A DNA stretch of 64,000 nt, taken from positions 139,892,001-139,956,000 of the forward strand of contig NC_064820.1 of assembly GCF_024166365.1 (NCBI RefSeq), given 5' to 3'. Position numbers and translations under genes: made by a program. Numbering within the stretch: the stretch's first letter is position 1; each line of letters starts with the position of its first letter. The stretch comes from Elephas maximus indicus. Taxonomy: Eukaryota > Chordata > Mammalia > Proboscidea > Elephantidae. The notes beneath the pieces are model-generated. The model ran no database searches and had not been told where the DNA came from. It saw only the letters and a list, made by a program, of their open reading frames with translations. Positions 29,646-41,285 of this stretch are shown piece after piece.

Positions 29646-31300
29646 CAGCACCAAACTCATACCTATCAATAATTATGCTGAACGTAAATGGACTGAATGC
29701 ACCACTAAAGAGACAGATAGTGGCAGAATGGATTAAAAAACATGATTTGTCTATATGATCCCAAAAGAAAGTCACACCTTATACTTAAAGACACAAACAA
29801 ATTAAAACTCAAAGGTTGGAAAAAATACATCAAGCAATCAACAATCATGAAAGAGCAGGAGTGGCACTACTAATTTCTGACAATATAGACTTCAAAGTAA
29901 AATCTACCGCAAATGATAGGGAAGGATACTATATAATGATTAAAGTGTCAATACACCAGGAGGACATAACTATAATAAATATGTATGGACCCAATTACAG
30001 GCTCCAAAATACATTAAAAAAACTCTAACAGCATTGAAAAGAGAGAAAGACAGCTCCAAAATAATAATAGGCGACTTCAACATATAACTTTTAGTGAAGG
30101 ACATCCAGAAAGAAGCTCAATAAAGGCATGGAAGATCAAAATGCCACAATCAACCAGCTTGATCTTATAGACATATACAGAACACTGCATCCAACGGCAG
30201 CCAAGTACACTTTCTTTTCCAAAGCACATGGAACATTCTCCAGAATAGGCCACATATTAGGCCATAAAAGAAGCCTTAACAGAGTCCAAAGTACTGAAAT
30301 ATTACAAAGCATCTTCTCTGACCATAAAGCCATGAAAGTGGAAATCAATAACAGAAAAAGCAAGTAAAAACATAAAACACATGAAAACTGAGCAATGCTT
30401 TGCTCAAAAACAACTGGGTTATAGAAGAAATTAAGGACAGAATAAAGAGATTCACAGAATCAAATGAGAATGAAAACACATCCTACCAGAATGTTTGGGA
30501 CACAGCAGTGCTCAGAGGCAAATTTATAGCGATAAATGCACACATTCAAAAAGAAGACAGGGCCAAAATTATTAACCATACAACTTGAACAAATAGAAAG
30601 AGAGCAGCAAAAGAAGCCCTCAGAAAGCAGAAGAAAGTAGGTAATAAAAATTAGAGCAGAATTAAATGAAATACAAAAAGAATTGAAAGAGTTAACAAGA
30701 ACGAAGTCTGGTTCTTTGAGAAGATCAACAAAATTGATAAACCACTGGCCAAACTAACAAAAGAAAAACAGGAGACGAAGCAAATAACCCAAATAAGAAA
30801 TAAGATGGACAATATCACAACAGACCCAACCGTGGAGAGACTGGAACACTTATACACTGCTAGTAGGATATAAAATGGCACAACCACTTTGGAAATTGAT
30901 TTAGTGCTTCCTTAAAAAAAAAAAAAAAAAACTAAACTATTTTTTTAGTTTTTTTTTTTAAAAAGCTGCAAATACAAGTACCATATGATCCAGCAATCCC
31001 ACTCCTTGGAATATAACCTAGATAAATAAGAGCCATCACATGAATAGATATACGCGCATCCATGTTCACTGCAGCACTGTTCACAATGGCAAGAAGATGG
31101 AAACAACCTAGGTCCCCATCAACGGATGTATGGACAAACAAATTATGGTATACTCACACAATGGAATACTATGCAATGATAAAGAACAACAATGAATCTG
31201 TGAAACGTCTCATAACATGAATGAATCTGGAAGGCATTATGCTGAGTGAAATCAGCCAGTTGCAAACAGACGCATATTGTTTGAGACCACTATTATAAGA
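29642..31300 (+). pseudogene. L1-3 ORF2 remnant with central deletion
   Basis: Endonuclease-domain pieces are visible: GRAGVALLISDNIDF-like at 29,840 onward, THGTFSRIGHILGHKR-like at 30,230 and [15 protein letters not shown] at 30,315. The reverse transcriptase domain is missing between 30,832 and 30,833, and sequence resumes at 'tggagagactggaacacttatacactgc' (the GEIGTLIHC knuckle). A poly(A)/poly(T) hairpin interrupts the terminal part at 30,914-30,960. Confidence 0.9.
30914..30960. repeat. Poly(A)/poly(T) inverted repeat
   Basis: A run of 18 A's followed by ctaaac-ta, seven T's, ag and eleven T's. The arms aaaaaaaactaaa and tttagtttttttt are complementary around a tiny loop. It replaces the 'cttaaaaagctag' found at this point in other L1 copies. 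Confidence 0.85.
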
Positions 31301-32298
31301 ACTCCAGAAAAGGTTTAAACACAGAAGAAAATGTTCTTTGATGGTTACGAGGGTGGGGAGGGATGGAGAGGGGTATTCACTAAATAGATAGTATATAAGA
31401 ATTATCTTAGGCGAAGGGATGGACAATACACAATACAGGGGAAATCAGCAAAACCGGACTAAACTAAAAGCTAAGAAGTTTCCTGAATACAACCAAATAC
31501 TTTGAGAGACAGAGTAGCAGAGGCAGGGGTCTGGGGACCACGGTTTTAGAGGACTTCTAGGTCAACTGGCATAACAAAGTTTATTAAGAAAATGTTCTAC
31601 ATCCCATCTTGGTGACTGGCATTTGGGTTCTTAAAAGCTAGTAAACAGCCATCTAAGATTCATCAATTGGTCCCAACCCACCTGCAGCAAAGCAGAATGA
31701 AGAACACCAAAGACACAAGGAAAATATGAGCCCAAGAGACAGAAAGGGCCACATAAGCCAGAGACTCCATCAGCCTGAGACCAGAAGAACTAGATGGTGC
31801 CCAGCTACACATCTTTGGCCGCCCTGACAGGGAACACAACAAAGAGTCCTTGATAGAGCAAGAGAAAAGTGGGGTGCAGAACTCCAATTCTAGTAAAAAG
31901 ACCAGTCTTAATGGTCTGACTGAGACTGGAGGGATCCTGGAAGACATGGCCCACGGACCCTCTGTTAGTTCAGAACTGAATCTATTCCCAAGGCCAACTC
32001 TTCAGACAAATATTAGAGTATAAAATATAAAACAATACTCATGAAGAGAGTGCTTCTTAGCTCAAGTAGATATAAACAGGATACTAAATGTGCAGCTCCT
32101 GCCTGGAGCGGAGATGAGAAGCCAAAAAGGGACAGAAGCTGATTGAATGAACACAGGAAATCTGGGGTGGAAAGGAGGAGTGTGCTGTCACATTATAGGG
32201 AGAGCAACTAGGGTCACATAAAGATGTGTGCATAAATTTTTGTACAAGAAACTAATGAACTGTGAACTTGCACTTAAAGCACACACACACACAAAAGA

Positions 32299-32403
32299 GC
32301 GCTGGTTGTACAGTGATTAAGTGCTCAACTACTAACCAAAAGGTAAGCAGTGGGAATCCACCAGCCCTCCATGGGAGAAGATGTGGCAGTTTGTTTCCGC
32401 AAA
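32299..32403 (+). repeat. AfroSINE, 5' part of a split copy
   Basis: 'gagcgctggttgtacagtgattaagtgctcaactactaaccaaaaggtaagcag' head to 'ggagaagatgtggcagtttgtttccgcaaa'. The remainder of the same SINE resumes after the RTE insertion, near 33,456. Confidence 0.85.
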
Positions 32404-33455
32404 CGTTGTTGTTGTTGTTAGGTGCTGTCAATTCGGTTCCAACTCATAGGGATCCCATGCACAACAGAGTGAAACACTGTCCAGTCCTGTGCTATCCTCA
32501 CAATTGTTGTTATTCTTGAGCCCATTGTTGCAGACACTGTCAATCCATCTTGTTGAGGGTCTTCCTCTTTTTCCCTGACTCTCTACCAAATATGATGTCC
32601 TTCTTCAGCAATAGGTCTCACATACATGTCCAAAGTATGTGAAATTGAAAATACCATGACTTGGGTCATGTGCACCTTAGTCCTCAAAATGACACCTTTG
32701 CTTTTTAACACTTTAAAGAGGTCTTCTGCAGCAGATTTACCTAATGCAATGTGTCATTTGATTTCTTGACTGCTGCTTCCATGGGTGTTGATTGTGGATC
32801 CAAGTAAGATAAGATCCTTGACAATGTCAATATTTCCTGTTTATCATAACGTTGCTTATTGGTCCAGTTGTGAAGACTTGTTTTATGTTGAGGTGTAACC
32901 CATACTGAAGACTATAGTCTTTGATCTTCTTCAGTAAGTACTTCAAGTCCTCTTCTCTTTCAATAAACAAAGTTGTGTCATCTGCATATCACAGGTTGTT
33001 ATTAACTCTTCCTCAAATTCTGATATCTGTTCTTCTTCATATAGTCCAGCTTCTTGGATTATTTGCTCAGCATACTGATTGAATAAGTATGGGGAACGGG
33101 TACAACCCTGACACACACCTTTCCTGACTGTAAACCACGCGGTATCCCCTAATTCTGTTTGAACGACTACCTTTTGGTCTCTGTACAGATTCTTCATGAG
33201 CACAATAAAGTGTTCTGGAATTCCCATTCTTCACAATCTTATCCATAATTCGTTATTATCCACACAATCGAATACTTCTGCATAATCAATAAAACACAGG
33301 TAAACATCTTTCTGGTATTCTCTGTTTTCAAGCAAGATCCACCTGAGATCAGCAATGATATCCCTCGTTCCATGTCCTCTTCTGAATCTGGCTTGAATTT
33401 CTGGCAGTTCTCTGTCAATGTACCGCTGCAACCATTTTTGAATTATCTTTAGCAA
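32404..33455 (-). mobile_element. RTE/BovB-type LINE inserted in an AfroSINE
   Basis: Minus strand, 3' end at the left ('cgttgttgttgttgttaggtgctgtcaattc'), truncated inside the reverse transcriptase at the right. Minus frames at 32,943-33,227 and 33,231-33,455 carry KGVCQGCTRSPYLFNQYAEQ (RT motif B region), VYLCFIDYAEVFDCVDNN (motif A) and LPEIQARFRRGHGTRD. The flanks cgcaaa and agcaaa look like the remains of a short target duplication within the SINE. Confidence 0.9.
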
Positions 33456-33547
33456 AATTTTACAGCCTTGGAAACCCTACGGGGCAGTTCTACTCTGTCC
33501 TATAGCGTCACTATGAGTTGGAGTTGACTCGACATAACTGGTTTACT
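33456..33547 (+). repeat. AfroSINE, 3' part of the split copy
   Basis: 'attttacagccttggaaaccctacggggcagttctactctgtcctatagcgtcactatgagttggagttgactcgacataactggttt' is the distal half of the AfroSINE beginning at 32,299. Confidence 0.85.
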
Positions 33548-33675
33548 GGCTTACCCCCAAACACATTCATTATCCCGGTCTTCCCTATCTCAATTGCTGA
33601 AACCAGTATCACTCAATTATTGCAGCCAAAAACCTGTGAGTTTCCTATGATTACCTTTCTCCCAACTTACATATG

Positions 33676-35262
33676 CCATTAGCAGTGGATTAGGGTTCCA
33701 ATCTCTCCAGAGCCTGGGCAGCCTTGTTTTCTCTTTTTTTTTTTGATCAGTGCCATTTTTGCAGGGGTGAGATGGTATCTCACCATAGTTTTGATTTGCA
33801 TTTCTCTAATGGCTAATGACTGCGAGCATCTTTTCACGTGTTTGTTGACTGTTTGAAAGTCCTCTTTGATGCAGTGTCTGTTCACGTCCTGTGCCCATAT
33901 TTTGACTGGATTGTTTTTTCCTTGTTGAGTTGTTGACGTTTTCTATAATGGTACAGGGTACACTTCTGGTTACTGTGTGGGCATGGGGGGATCGTACCAG
34001 TCACCAGGCAGCAGATATGGGGCGTTCCTACTGGTCACTGGCTGTGGGGGTGCTCCCGCTGTTTGCTGGGCAGCAGTTGCGGAGGTGCTCCTGCTGGTCA
34101 TCAGTTGCTGGGCACTGGTGCGGGGGGCACTCCTGTGCAGCATACCAGGTGATGGGTTTGGTCTGTTTAAATGTGGGGGAGGAGGGTTGCATAGAGGTCG
34201 GTGGGATGGGGTACCTCTACTTACTACTCTATGGTTTTACTATTCAGTAGGTGTGTCGGTCATCTAGTGCTTGTATAACAAATACCACAAGTGGATGGCC
34301 TTAACAAAGAGAAGTTCATTCTCTCACAGTCCAGTAGGCTGTAAGTCTGAATTCAGGGCTCTAGCTCCAGGAGAAGGCTTTCTCTCTCTGTCGGCTCTGG
34401 AGGACGGTCCTTGTCATCAGTCTTCTCTTGGTCTGGGAGGGTCTCGGTGCAGGAAACTCAGGTCCAAAGGATGCACTCTGCTCTTGGCGCTACTTCCTTG
34501 GTGGTATGAGGTCCCCGTCTCTCTGCTTGCTTCTCTCTTTTATATCTCACAAGAGGTTGGCTTAAGACACTATCTAATCTTGTAGATCTCTTCAATATAA
34601 CTGCCACTAATCCATCTCATTACACCATACTGATGGGATTTACAACACATAGGGAAATCATATCAGATGACAAAATGTTAGACAATCATACAATACTGGG
34701 AATCATGACATAGCCAAATTGACAGATATTTTGGGGGGACACAATTCAATCCATGACAGTGGGTGTTTCCTGGCCAAACGGTCAGGCACTGCCACTGGCG
34801 AGTAGTCCCTTCCTCAGTTCTTCCTCCCTCCCTTCTCTGCAGTAAGCAGGGTCACTGGAGCTCTTGCCCAGTCTTCCTGCACTCTTCCTTTTTAGCCCCG
34901 GCTTGCATCCTTCTCACCTTGTTTTATTCCAGATTTGTTTACACAGTATCTCTTTCCTCTGTTGTGAATTCTGTGTAGTTGCTTTCCTGTGCTCCTCACC
35001 TGGGGAACATTGCCTGCTTTGCCCCAAAATGATCATGCTCTGTTGGACTGGCCAGCAGGGTGCCAAGGATCTATAAATCTCCACATCTGCTGTTTTCATT
35101 CTGTCTCTCCTTCCCCTCGGTGCTCAGTCTAATTCTTTGGCCTTGTGTTTGATGTTCAGGGTTCCAAAGTTGTCATCTGTTTCACTTGGTTTCTTGAATC
35201 TTTGTTTTAAGTGAAAGTTATTTTATGTCAGTCTAAGACATCATCTTAGGCTCCTCCCAACC
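33676..35262 (-). mobile_element. L1-6: rearranged L1, ORF2 end joined to 5' UTR
   Basis: The left part (33,676-33,950, minus) encodes the end of ORF2: CIKEDFQTVNKHVKRCSQSL, REMQIKTMVRYHLTPAKMAL and [11 protein letters not shown]. From about 33,951 to 35,262 the sequence is L1 5' UTR-like, ending 'gacatcatcttaggctcctccc', the reverse complement of an L1 5' end (GGGAGGAGCCTAAGATGATG, with the YY1-like motif). ORF1 and most of ORF2 are missing between the two parts. A MaLR-type LTR (34,254-34,760) inserted later. Confidence 0.6.
34254..34760 (-). repeat. MaLR-type LTR, minus strand
   Basis: Minus-strand start is 'tgtcatggattgaattgtgtccccccaaaatatctg' at 34,760. The end is 'aagccatccacttgtggtatttgttatacaagcactagatgaccgaca' at 34,254. 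Both TG/CA ends are in place. Contains the family's 'gatataaaagagagaag' and 'ctgaattcagacttacagcc' segments. Solo LTR within L1-6. Confidence 0.85.
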
Positions 35263-35399
35263 ACATACAATTTTTAAAACCAGGAAATTAACATTGATAA
35301 AATGCCATTATCTAATCTAGAGGTTTTATTTGGACTGATCCAATTTTCTCAGTAAAACATTCATTTTTACCTACTCTAAATCTAGAGTCTCTTCTGACA

Positions 35400-37205
35400 T
35401 CTATTTAGGTCTCTTCTTTCTCTCCTGTCTTTTTAATGACTTCTTACTTTCTTCATGTATGATGTCCTTGATGTCATTCCATAGCTTGTCTGCTCTTCAG
35501 TCATTAGTGTTCAGTGTATCAAATCTATTCTTGAGGTGGCCTCTAAATTCAGGTGGGATATACTCAAGGTCATACTTTGGCTCTCACAGACTTGTTCTGA
35601 TTTTCTAGCTTCAACTTGAACTTCAATATGAGCAATTGATGGTCTGATCCCCAGTTGGGCCCTGGCCTTGTTCTGAGTGATGATATTGAGCTTTTCCATT
35701 GCCTCTTTCCACAGATGTAGTCGATTTCATTCCTGTATATTCCATCTGGTGAGGTCCATGCAAATAGGTGCTGTTTATGTTGAAAAAAGGTATGTGTGAT
35801 GAAGAAGTTGTTGGTCTTGCAAAAATCTATCATGTGATCTCTGGCATCATTTCTATCATCAAGGCCATATTTTCCAACTATGGATCCTTCTTCTTTGTTT
35901 CCAACTTTTGCATTCCAATCACCAGTAATTATCAGCGCATCCTGATTGCATGTTCAATCAATTTCAGACTGCAGAAGTTGGTAAAAATCTTCAATTTCTT
36001 CATCTTTGGCCTTAGTGGTTGGTGCATAAATTTGAACAGTAGTTGTATTAACTGGTTTTCCTTGTAGGAGTACAGATATTATCCTATCACTGACAGCATT
36101 GTACTTCAGGATAATCTTGAAATGTTCTTTTTGATGATGAATGCAACGCCATTCCTCTTCAAGTTGTCATTCCTGGCATAATAGACCATATGATCGTCCA
36201 ATTCAAAACAACCAATACCAGCGCATTTCAGCTCACGAATGCCTAGGATATCAATGTTTATGCATTCCATTTCATTTTAGACAATTTTCAATTTTCCTAG
36301 ATTCATACTTCATACACTAGGTTCCAATTATTAATGGATGTTTACAGGTGTTTCTTCTCATTTTGAGTCATGCCACATCAGTAAATGAAGGCCCTGAAAG
36401 CTTGACTCCATTCACGTCATTAAGGTTGTGTCATGGATTGAATTATGTCTCCCCCAAAATGTGTGTATCAATTGGGCTGGGCCATGATTTCCAGTATTGT
36501 ATGGTTTTCCTATATTTTGTAAATCTTGCTTCATAATGTTAATGAGGGAGGATGGGTGGCAGTTGTGTTAGTGAGGCAGGACTCAGCCTACAAGATTGGA
36601 TTGTGTCTTGAGGCAATCTCTTGAGATATAAAAGAGAGATGTGAGCAGAGAGACAGTCAGACCTCATACCAACAAGAAAGCAGTGCCGGGAGCAGAGCGC
36701 GTCCCTTGGACCTGGGTTCCCTGCGTAGAAAAGCTCCTAGTCCAGGCGAAGATGGATGAGAAGGCCAACAGAGAGAGACAGCTTTCCTCTGGAGCTGATG
36801 CCCTGAATTTGGACTTTTAGCCTACTTTACTGTGAAGAAATAAACTTCTCTTTGTTAAAGCCATCCACTTGTGGTATTTCTGTTATAGCGGCACTAGATA
36901 ACTAAGACAGATTGACTCTACTTTGAGGAGGCAGCTCCTTCCCAGTTGTCTTTTGAGTGCCTTTCAACCTGAGGGGCTCATCTTCTGGCACTAAATCAGA
37001 CAATGTTCCACTGCCATTCATAAGGTTTTCACTAGCTAATTTTTTTCAGAAGTAGACTGCCAGGTCCTTCTTCCTAATCCGTCAGTCTAGAAGCTCAGCT
37101 GAAACCTGTTCACCACAGGTGGCCCTTTTGGTATTTGAATACCGGTGCCATAGCTTCTAGCATCACAGCAACACACAAGCCCCCATGGTACAACAAACTG
37201 ACAGA
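35400..37205 (-). mobile_element. RTE/BovB-type LINE, endonuclease and 5' part, split by an LTR
   Basis: The minus frame at 35,570-35,833 encodes the end of the RTE endonuclease: NNFFITHTFFQHKQHLFAWT, PDGIYRNEIDYICGKR and a WGSDHQLLILKFKL catalytic SDH motif. Upstream decayed endonuclease sequence continues to 36,428. After the inserted LTR it resumes at 36,910 and reaches about 37,205. The reverse transcriptase is absent from this copy. Left boundary approximate. Confidence 0.8.
36429..36909 (+). repeat. MaLR-type solo LTR
   Basis: Runs from tgtcatggattg to aactaagaca, 481 bp, with an internal 'gagatataaaagagagatg' TATA-like region and 'gaagaaataaacttctctttg' poly(A) region. Flanks ggttg (36,424-36,428) and gattg (36,910-36,914) are a 5-bp target duplication with one change. 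It splits an older RTE copy. Confidence 0.9.
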
Positions 37206-37380
37206 TGCATGGGGGAAGACCCTCAACGAGATGGACTGACACAATGGCTGCAACAATGGGCTCAAGCACAGCGGTGATAGTGAGGATGGTGCAGGACCAG
37301 GCGGTGTTTCATTCTTTTGTGCATAGAGTTGCTATGAGTCAGAACCAACTCAACAGCACCTAACAACAACAACAACAAAT
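37206..37380 (+). mobile_element. RTE/BovB-type LINE 3' end, plus strand
   Basis: 'gggggaagaccctcaacgagatggactgacacaatggctgcaacaatgggctcaagcac' to 'agcacctaacaacaacaacaacaaa' is the last ~170 bp of the RTE. It is in opposite orientation to the RTE piece directly on its left. Confidence 0.85.
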
Positions 37381-37454
37381 CTACAACAAGCATCAGAACA
37401 ATGTTTTGACTAGCATGTAACTTTTGTTCCATAGATAGTACTATTACAATCTTG

Positions 37455-37662
37455 AACAGTTGCCCTGGAGTTGATTCTGACTTACGGTGACCCTATGTGT
37501 GTCAGAGTAGAACTATGCTCCACAGGGTTTTCAAGGGCTGATTTTTACAGAAGTAGATTACTGGTTTTTTTTTTCCAAAGTGCCTCTGGATAGACTCAAA
37601 CAATCAACCTTTCAGTTATCAGCCAAGCACATTAACCATTTGTACCACCCAGGGACTCCATT
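37455..37662 (-). repeat. AfroSINE, minus strand
   Basis: Tail at the left ('ggagttgattctgacttacggtgaccctatgtgtgtcagagtagaactatgctcc'), head at the right ('cattaaccatttgtaccacccagggactcc'). Long subtype with 'ctgatttttacagaagtagatt'. Confidence 0.9.
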
Positions 37663-37783
37663 ATAGTCTCACTTTTCCTAATTATTTACATGGTACTTCA
37701 TGAAAATATATGAAAAGAAGTGGGAACTTGTCTTTATCTAGTATTGCCTTGCTATCAGACTTTTCATTATAAATTTAAAATTT

Positions 37784-37882
37784 TCAGGCCTCAGTTTCCT
37801 TAGTTACAGAATGAGTAGATTATACAAGATACTCTCTGAGGAGCGCACTGGTTCTACAATTCCAGTATTTTAGAATGGTTTC
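37784..37882 (+). repeat. MIR-type SINE tail
   Basis: 'aggcctcagtttccttagttacagaatgagtagattatacaagatactctctgagg' matches the MIR/MIR3 core. Diverged. Confidence 0.6.
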
Positions 37883-39060
37883 TGCTGATATATGTCAATC
37901 TCACTCTGAATTCTAGAACCATTGTGAGACTCTTTGTTTATAGCTGGGTTCCATACACCGAGGATAAGGTGATGAAAAGCACAGTTCTTGATCTGAAGGT
38001 TCTCACAGGCTAGTACAGGAACTCACATACAAGGTTGCTGCATTGGAGTAAGTAAAAATGAATGAAACCTGAGCCTCTCTCTGCTCAAGAGTCTTGACTC
38101 TACACACTAATTGTGGAATTTGAACTTTAAAATCCCACAGTTACTAATAATTACTTTTGCAATACTTTCTTTCAAGACTGTTTAAGGATAAAGAACGTCT
38201 ATTAAGAACAAAAAGAAATGCCAGAAAGTTTTTAAGGAAAGCAACACTTTAGAGATTAATTCAAAAGGAGAGCTTGAATGGGAGCTTATGAATTTTACTT
38301 CTAGTTATTGCTCAACTGAGGAAAAACCAACAGATGACCGGTTAGACTAAGATGATCTCTGGGGCTCAAAGCTGTCAGAAGGGGGTAATCTTCAAGGAAT
38401 TTCAAGGCTGAGATTTCCTCCCCTTACATAGACAGTTTAACTTATGGAATGATATTCATAAGCCCATACCACAGATTTTAGCTTTACGATCCCTGATGAG
38501 AAGGGTAGAGTGGGTTCCAGATGGGGGTCTAATCTCCATTGTGTTTGTAGAAACCCCTCATTCATTTTCTTTGAACTCTGCTTTCCTCCAACCTCCAATG
38601 AAAAGTGTTTTACTTAGTACTGCAGATAATTATTTTATAGATTACTATTCCAACCTTCTTATGGTTATTTAACATTTTCAGTTAATGTCATCTCTCTGAG
38701 CGATTGTGTAAGTAAACTTATTTAACAAAGCTGTATATCAGGAAAAGGAAGAAGGAAGGGTGTGGCTAAATGAGTTTCTTTTTGCCTTGGTTCTGTGAAA
38801 AAGAGAGAAAAAGAAAACAGCTTGGGAGAGTTTTCCCCTGGGCCCTGAAGATTTGTTATAGTTACCCTTGTTACAGTTGCCCTAAAGCTTTGGAGGAGCT
38901 TGTTAATTTTACCCAGGAAAGATGCCAGCTGCTGCTGTTAGAAAATGTCAACAAAGCAAACAGATGGAGCCTCTTGCAAGGAGGCTGGTCAGTTAGTCTA
39001 GAGAAGGGATTGTTCAGTTATTAAGCAAATAGTGTTAAAAAATTCTCCCAACAGGATTGA
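37883..39060. other. Intergenic, low-repeat
   Basis: No repeat or gene identified with confidence. An 84-codon open frame at 38,770-39,024 is of unknown nature and may belong to an old LTR element that continues to the right. Confidence 0.4.
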
Positions 39061-39415
39061 GCCATTTGCCTATATAAGCACCCATCCCACAGAGGTTGAG
39101 GGTGGACCTCACTATCATCAAGAAGGAGCCTCAAGTGGAGAACATCCTTTGGACCCGGGGTCCCTGTGCTGAGAACTTCCTAGACCCAGGAGATGGAGAG
39201 AGAGCTGTTAACACTGGAGTGGCAGCAGCAGAAACAGGAGACCAGAGTGAGATGGTATGGTGGGCTTCCTGGCCCATGGAACAAGGTGTCTACAGGGGGC
39301 TTGCCAACCCACAGAGCAAGAGAGCATTCCCAAATGGAACTATACCAAAACAACTATAGGGGTTAGGATTTACAACGCATAGATTTGAGGGACACAATTC
39401 AATCCATAATGATCC
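39061..39415. repeat. LTR-like repeat, composite
   Basis: The + part has a TATA-like 'ctatataagcaccc' and 'tttggacccggggtccctgtgctgagaa', which recurs in diverged form in the MaLR-type LTR at 36,700. Its right end ('ggggttaggatttacaacgcatagatttgagggacacaattcaatccata') is the reverse complement of that LTR family's start. The two parts are in opposite orientations, so this is a rearranged or nested copy. Confidence 0.5.
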
Positions 39416-39424
39416 ATAGTATCA

Positions 39425-39795
39425 AGCCTGTGAAAATATTAGGTCACACAGCAAAAGGGGATTAAGTTTTCTGATGTAATTAAGATTGTCAAATACTGAC
39501 CTTAAAATGGGGGAAATTATTCTGGATTATTGCAGTGGGCCCAATGTAATCATAAAAAAAAATAAATAAATTTTTTTTTTTTTTAATCATAGGGTCCTTA
39601 AATGTAGAAGTGTTGATCAGAAGAAGAGGCAGGAGAGATCTGAAGCCTATAACATTACAGACCACAGATGTTGGCTCTAAAGATGGTGGTAAGAGACTAT
39701 AAGGCATAGGATATGGGTGATCTCCAGAAACTGGCAACAGCTCTTAGCTGAAAATCAGCAAGGGAATGATGACCTTAGTCCTATAAACACAAAGA
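39425..39795 (+). repeat. MLT1-like LTR, left part (split by L1-4)
   Basis: 'gggattaagttttctgatgtaattaagattgtcaaatactgaccttaaaatgggggaaattattctggattattgcagtgggcccaatgtaatcat' and 'gggaatgatgaccttagtcctataaacacaaaga' follow an MLT1-like LTR order. The rest resumes at 47,764. Confidence 0.65.
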
Positions 39796-41285
39796 GAGGT
39801 GGGCCAAAATGGCAGAGTAGTCAGATGCTTCCGGTGATCCCTCTTCAAACAAAGACCCGAAAAAACAAGTTAATCAATTATATGTGTGACAAGCTAGGAA
39901 CCCTGAGCATCAAAGGCAAAGTTAAGAAATCAGACTGAGTGACAGCGGAGGGAGAGATGGTGCAGAAACAGCAAGGAGTTGCCAACCCCACGGCAGTGCC
40001 TCAGCCCTGATTCCTTGGTGCGACTGCAGAGGGGCTGATGGTAGTTTTCTAGGACACGGCTGCTTCAGTGAAAGAAGGCAAGCAGGGTGGTGCACCCCTG
40101 ACCCTGTGGTGTACTGCAGCAGGGCTGGCCGTGGCATTTAGGACATGGCAGCTTCAGCAAAGAAGGCAAGCTCAGGAGATAGCCCTAACCCCCTGGGGCA
40201 GTCTGAGCAGGAACCCAGCCAGTGCACACAGGCTACACATGCCTCTGGAATCTGAGATAATACAGCACACTGGGCCCAAGATAAGTGATTCTGTCTAATT
40301 TACTGCATGGATCTAATAGCTCCTCCTTTTGAAAGTTCTCTCTCCCTTCTATCTGATCCCTCCTCCCTCTGCCCCAGCCTTCTTTATTAACAGTTGATTT
40401 CCCTGGGCCTGAGATAGGTCCTGCTGCACTTCCTGAGCCATTCGTCTGGCCTTGGAGAAGGAACAAATTAACAAATGGGGGAAAAATATTCTGCAGATTC
40501 CCCTAAGCTGGAAACTCAGAGCAGAAGCGGCTCAAGTCCAGGCACAAGCAATCCACAGACTTTGTCCTTCACCACTGCATGGATCCAGGTGTTTCCACTA
40601 CACCAGATAGGATCTGGCTGTTATACTGCAAGGGCAAACCTGTTTGAGGCCTGACTGTAACTGTTTCAGCTGTGTGGTGGAGAGGCTGGTTTTAGATGTT
40701 TGATACTGCTCTGCCTATTAAACAGGGCCTTCACCTACCCACAGCAGGGACCTGAGAATTGGAGGCTCCAACCATGCCACCTAGCCACCTGCGAAAGGGC
40801 TCCAAGGATAAGTGGTGCCTACCAGTCCTCACAGGTAAAAGCATTGTTACAGCTTATGGTACGGCTGCAGAGCCCACCCATAAGAGCACTCTAGAGAACA
40901 GGGATGTGCCTTCCTTACACACTCGGGGGAAGATTGTCAGCCCCCTGCCTTCCTCAGAGTGTGACCCCTGCTGCTACCAGAAACTTGTGCATAAACCAAT
41001 CACCACTGCTCCTCTAAGATAGTAGGTGAGAACTTACACCACACACTAGGTGACCAACTGTCAGGACACCTGAGCTGAATCTATACAAGAATAGTGAATG
41101 GATTCCTAGGCTCAAATACCTGGTAACAGCTCTAGCCATATGGTAACAGGATATTAGTGCTTCGAAGGCCCCAATAATCAAGTAAGCTCACTCGAGTAGC
41201 CTATTTCGGTATATCAAAACAAAACAAAGCAAGAAACAAGAACACAGTGAGAAAACATAAAATAAATTAATACAATAACTTATAC

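Larger units (their letters stand above)
26835..32298 (+). mobile_element. L1-3: internally deleted LINE-1, decayed
   Basis: The 5' end begins near 'taaggagacggggccaggacggcagagtagtcag', and the 5' UTR runs to about 28,212. ORF1 remnant, inter-ORF segment and ORF2 follow. ORF2 jumps at 30,832/30,833 from the segment before the RT domain straight to its last ~150 codons. The 3' UTR runs to a CA/A-rich tail near 32,275-32,298. Compared with L1-4, the missing part is about 2.2 kb. Many stops are present, so the copy cannot move on its own. Confidence 0.9.

Noticed and set aside
38770..39024. 84-codon ORF as a possible small gene
   Set aside because: No recognised domain, no splice or promoter context, and it runs into an LTR-like region; chance or an old retroelement frame is more likely.
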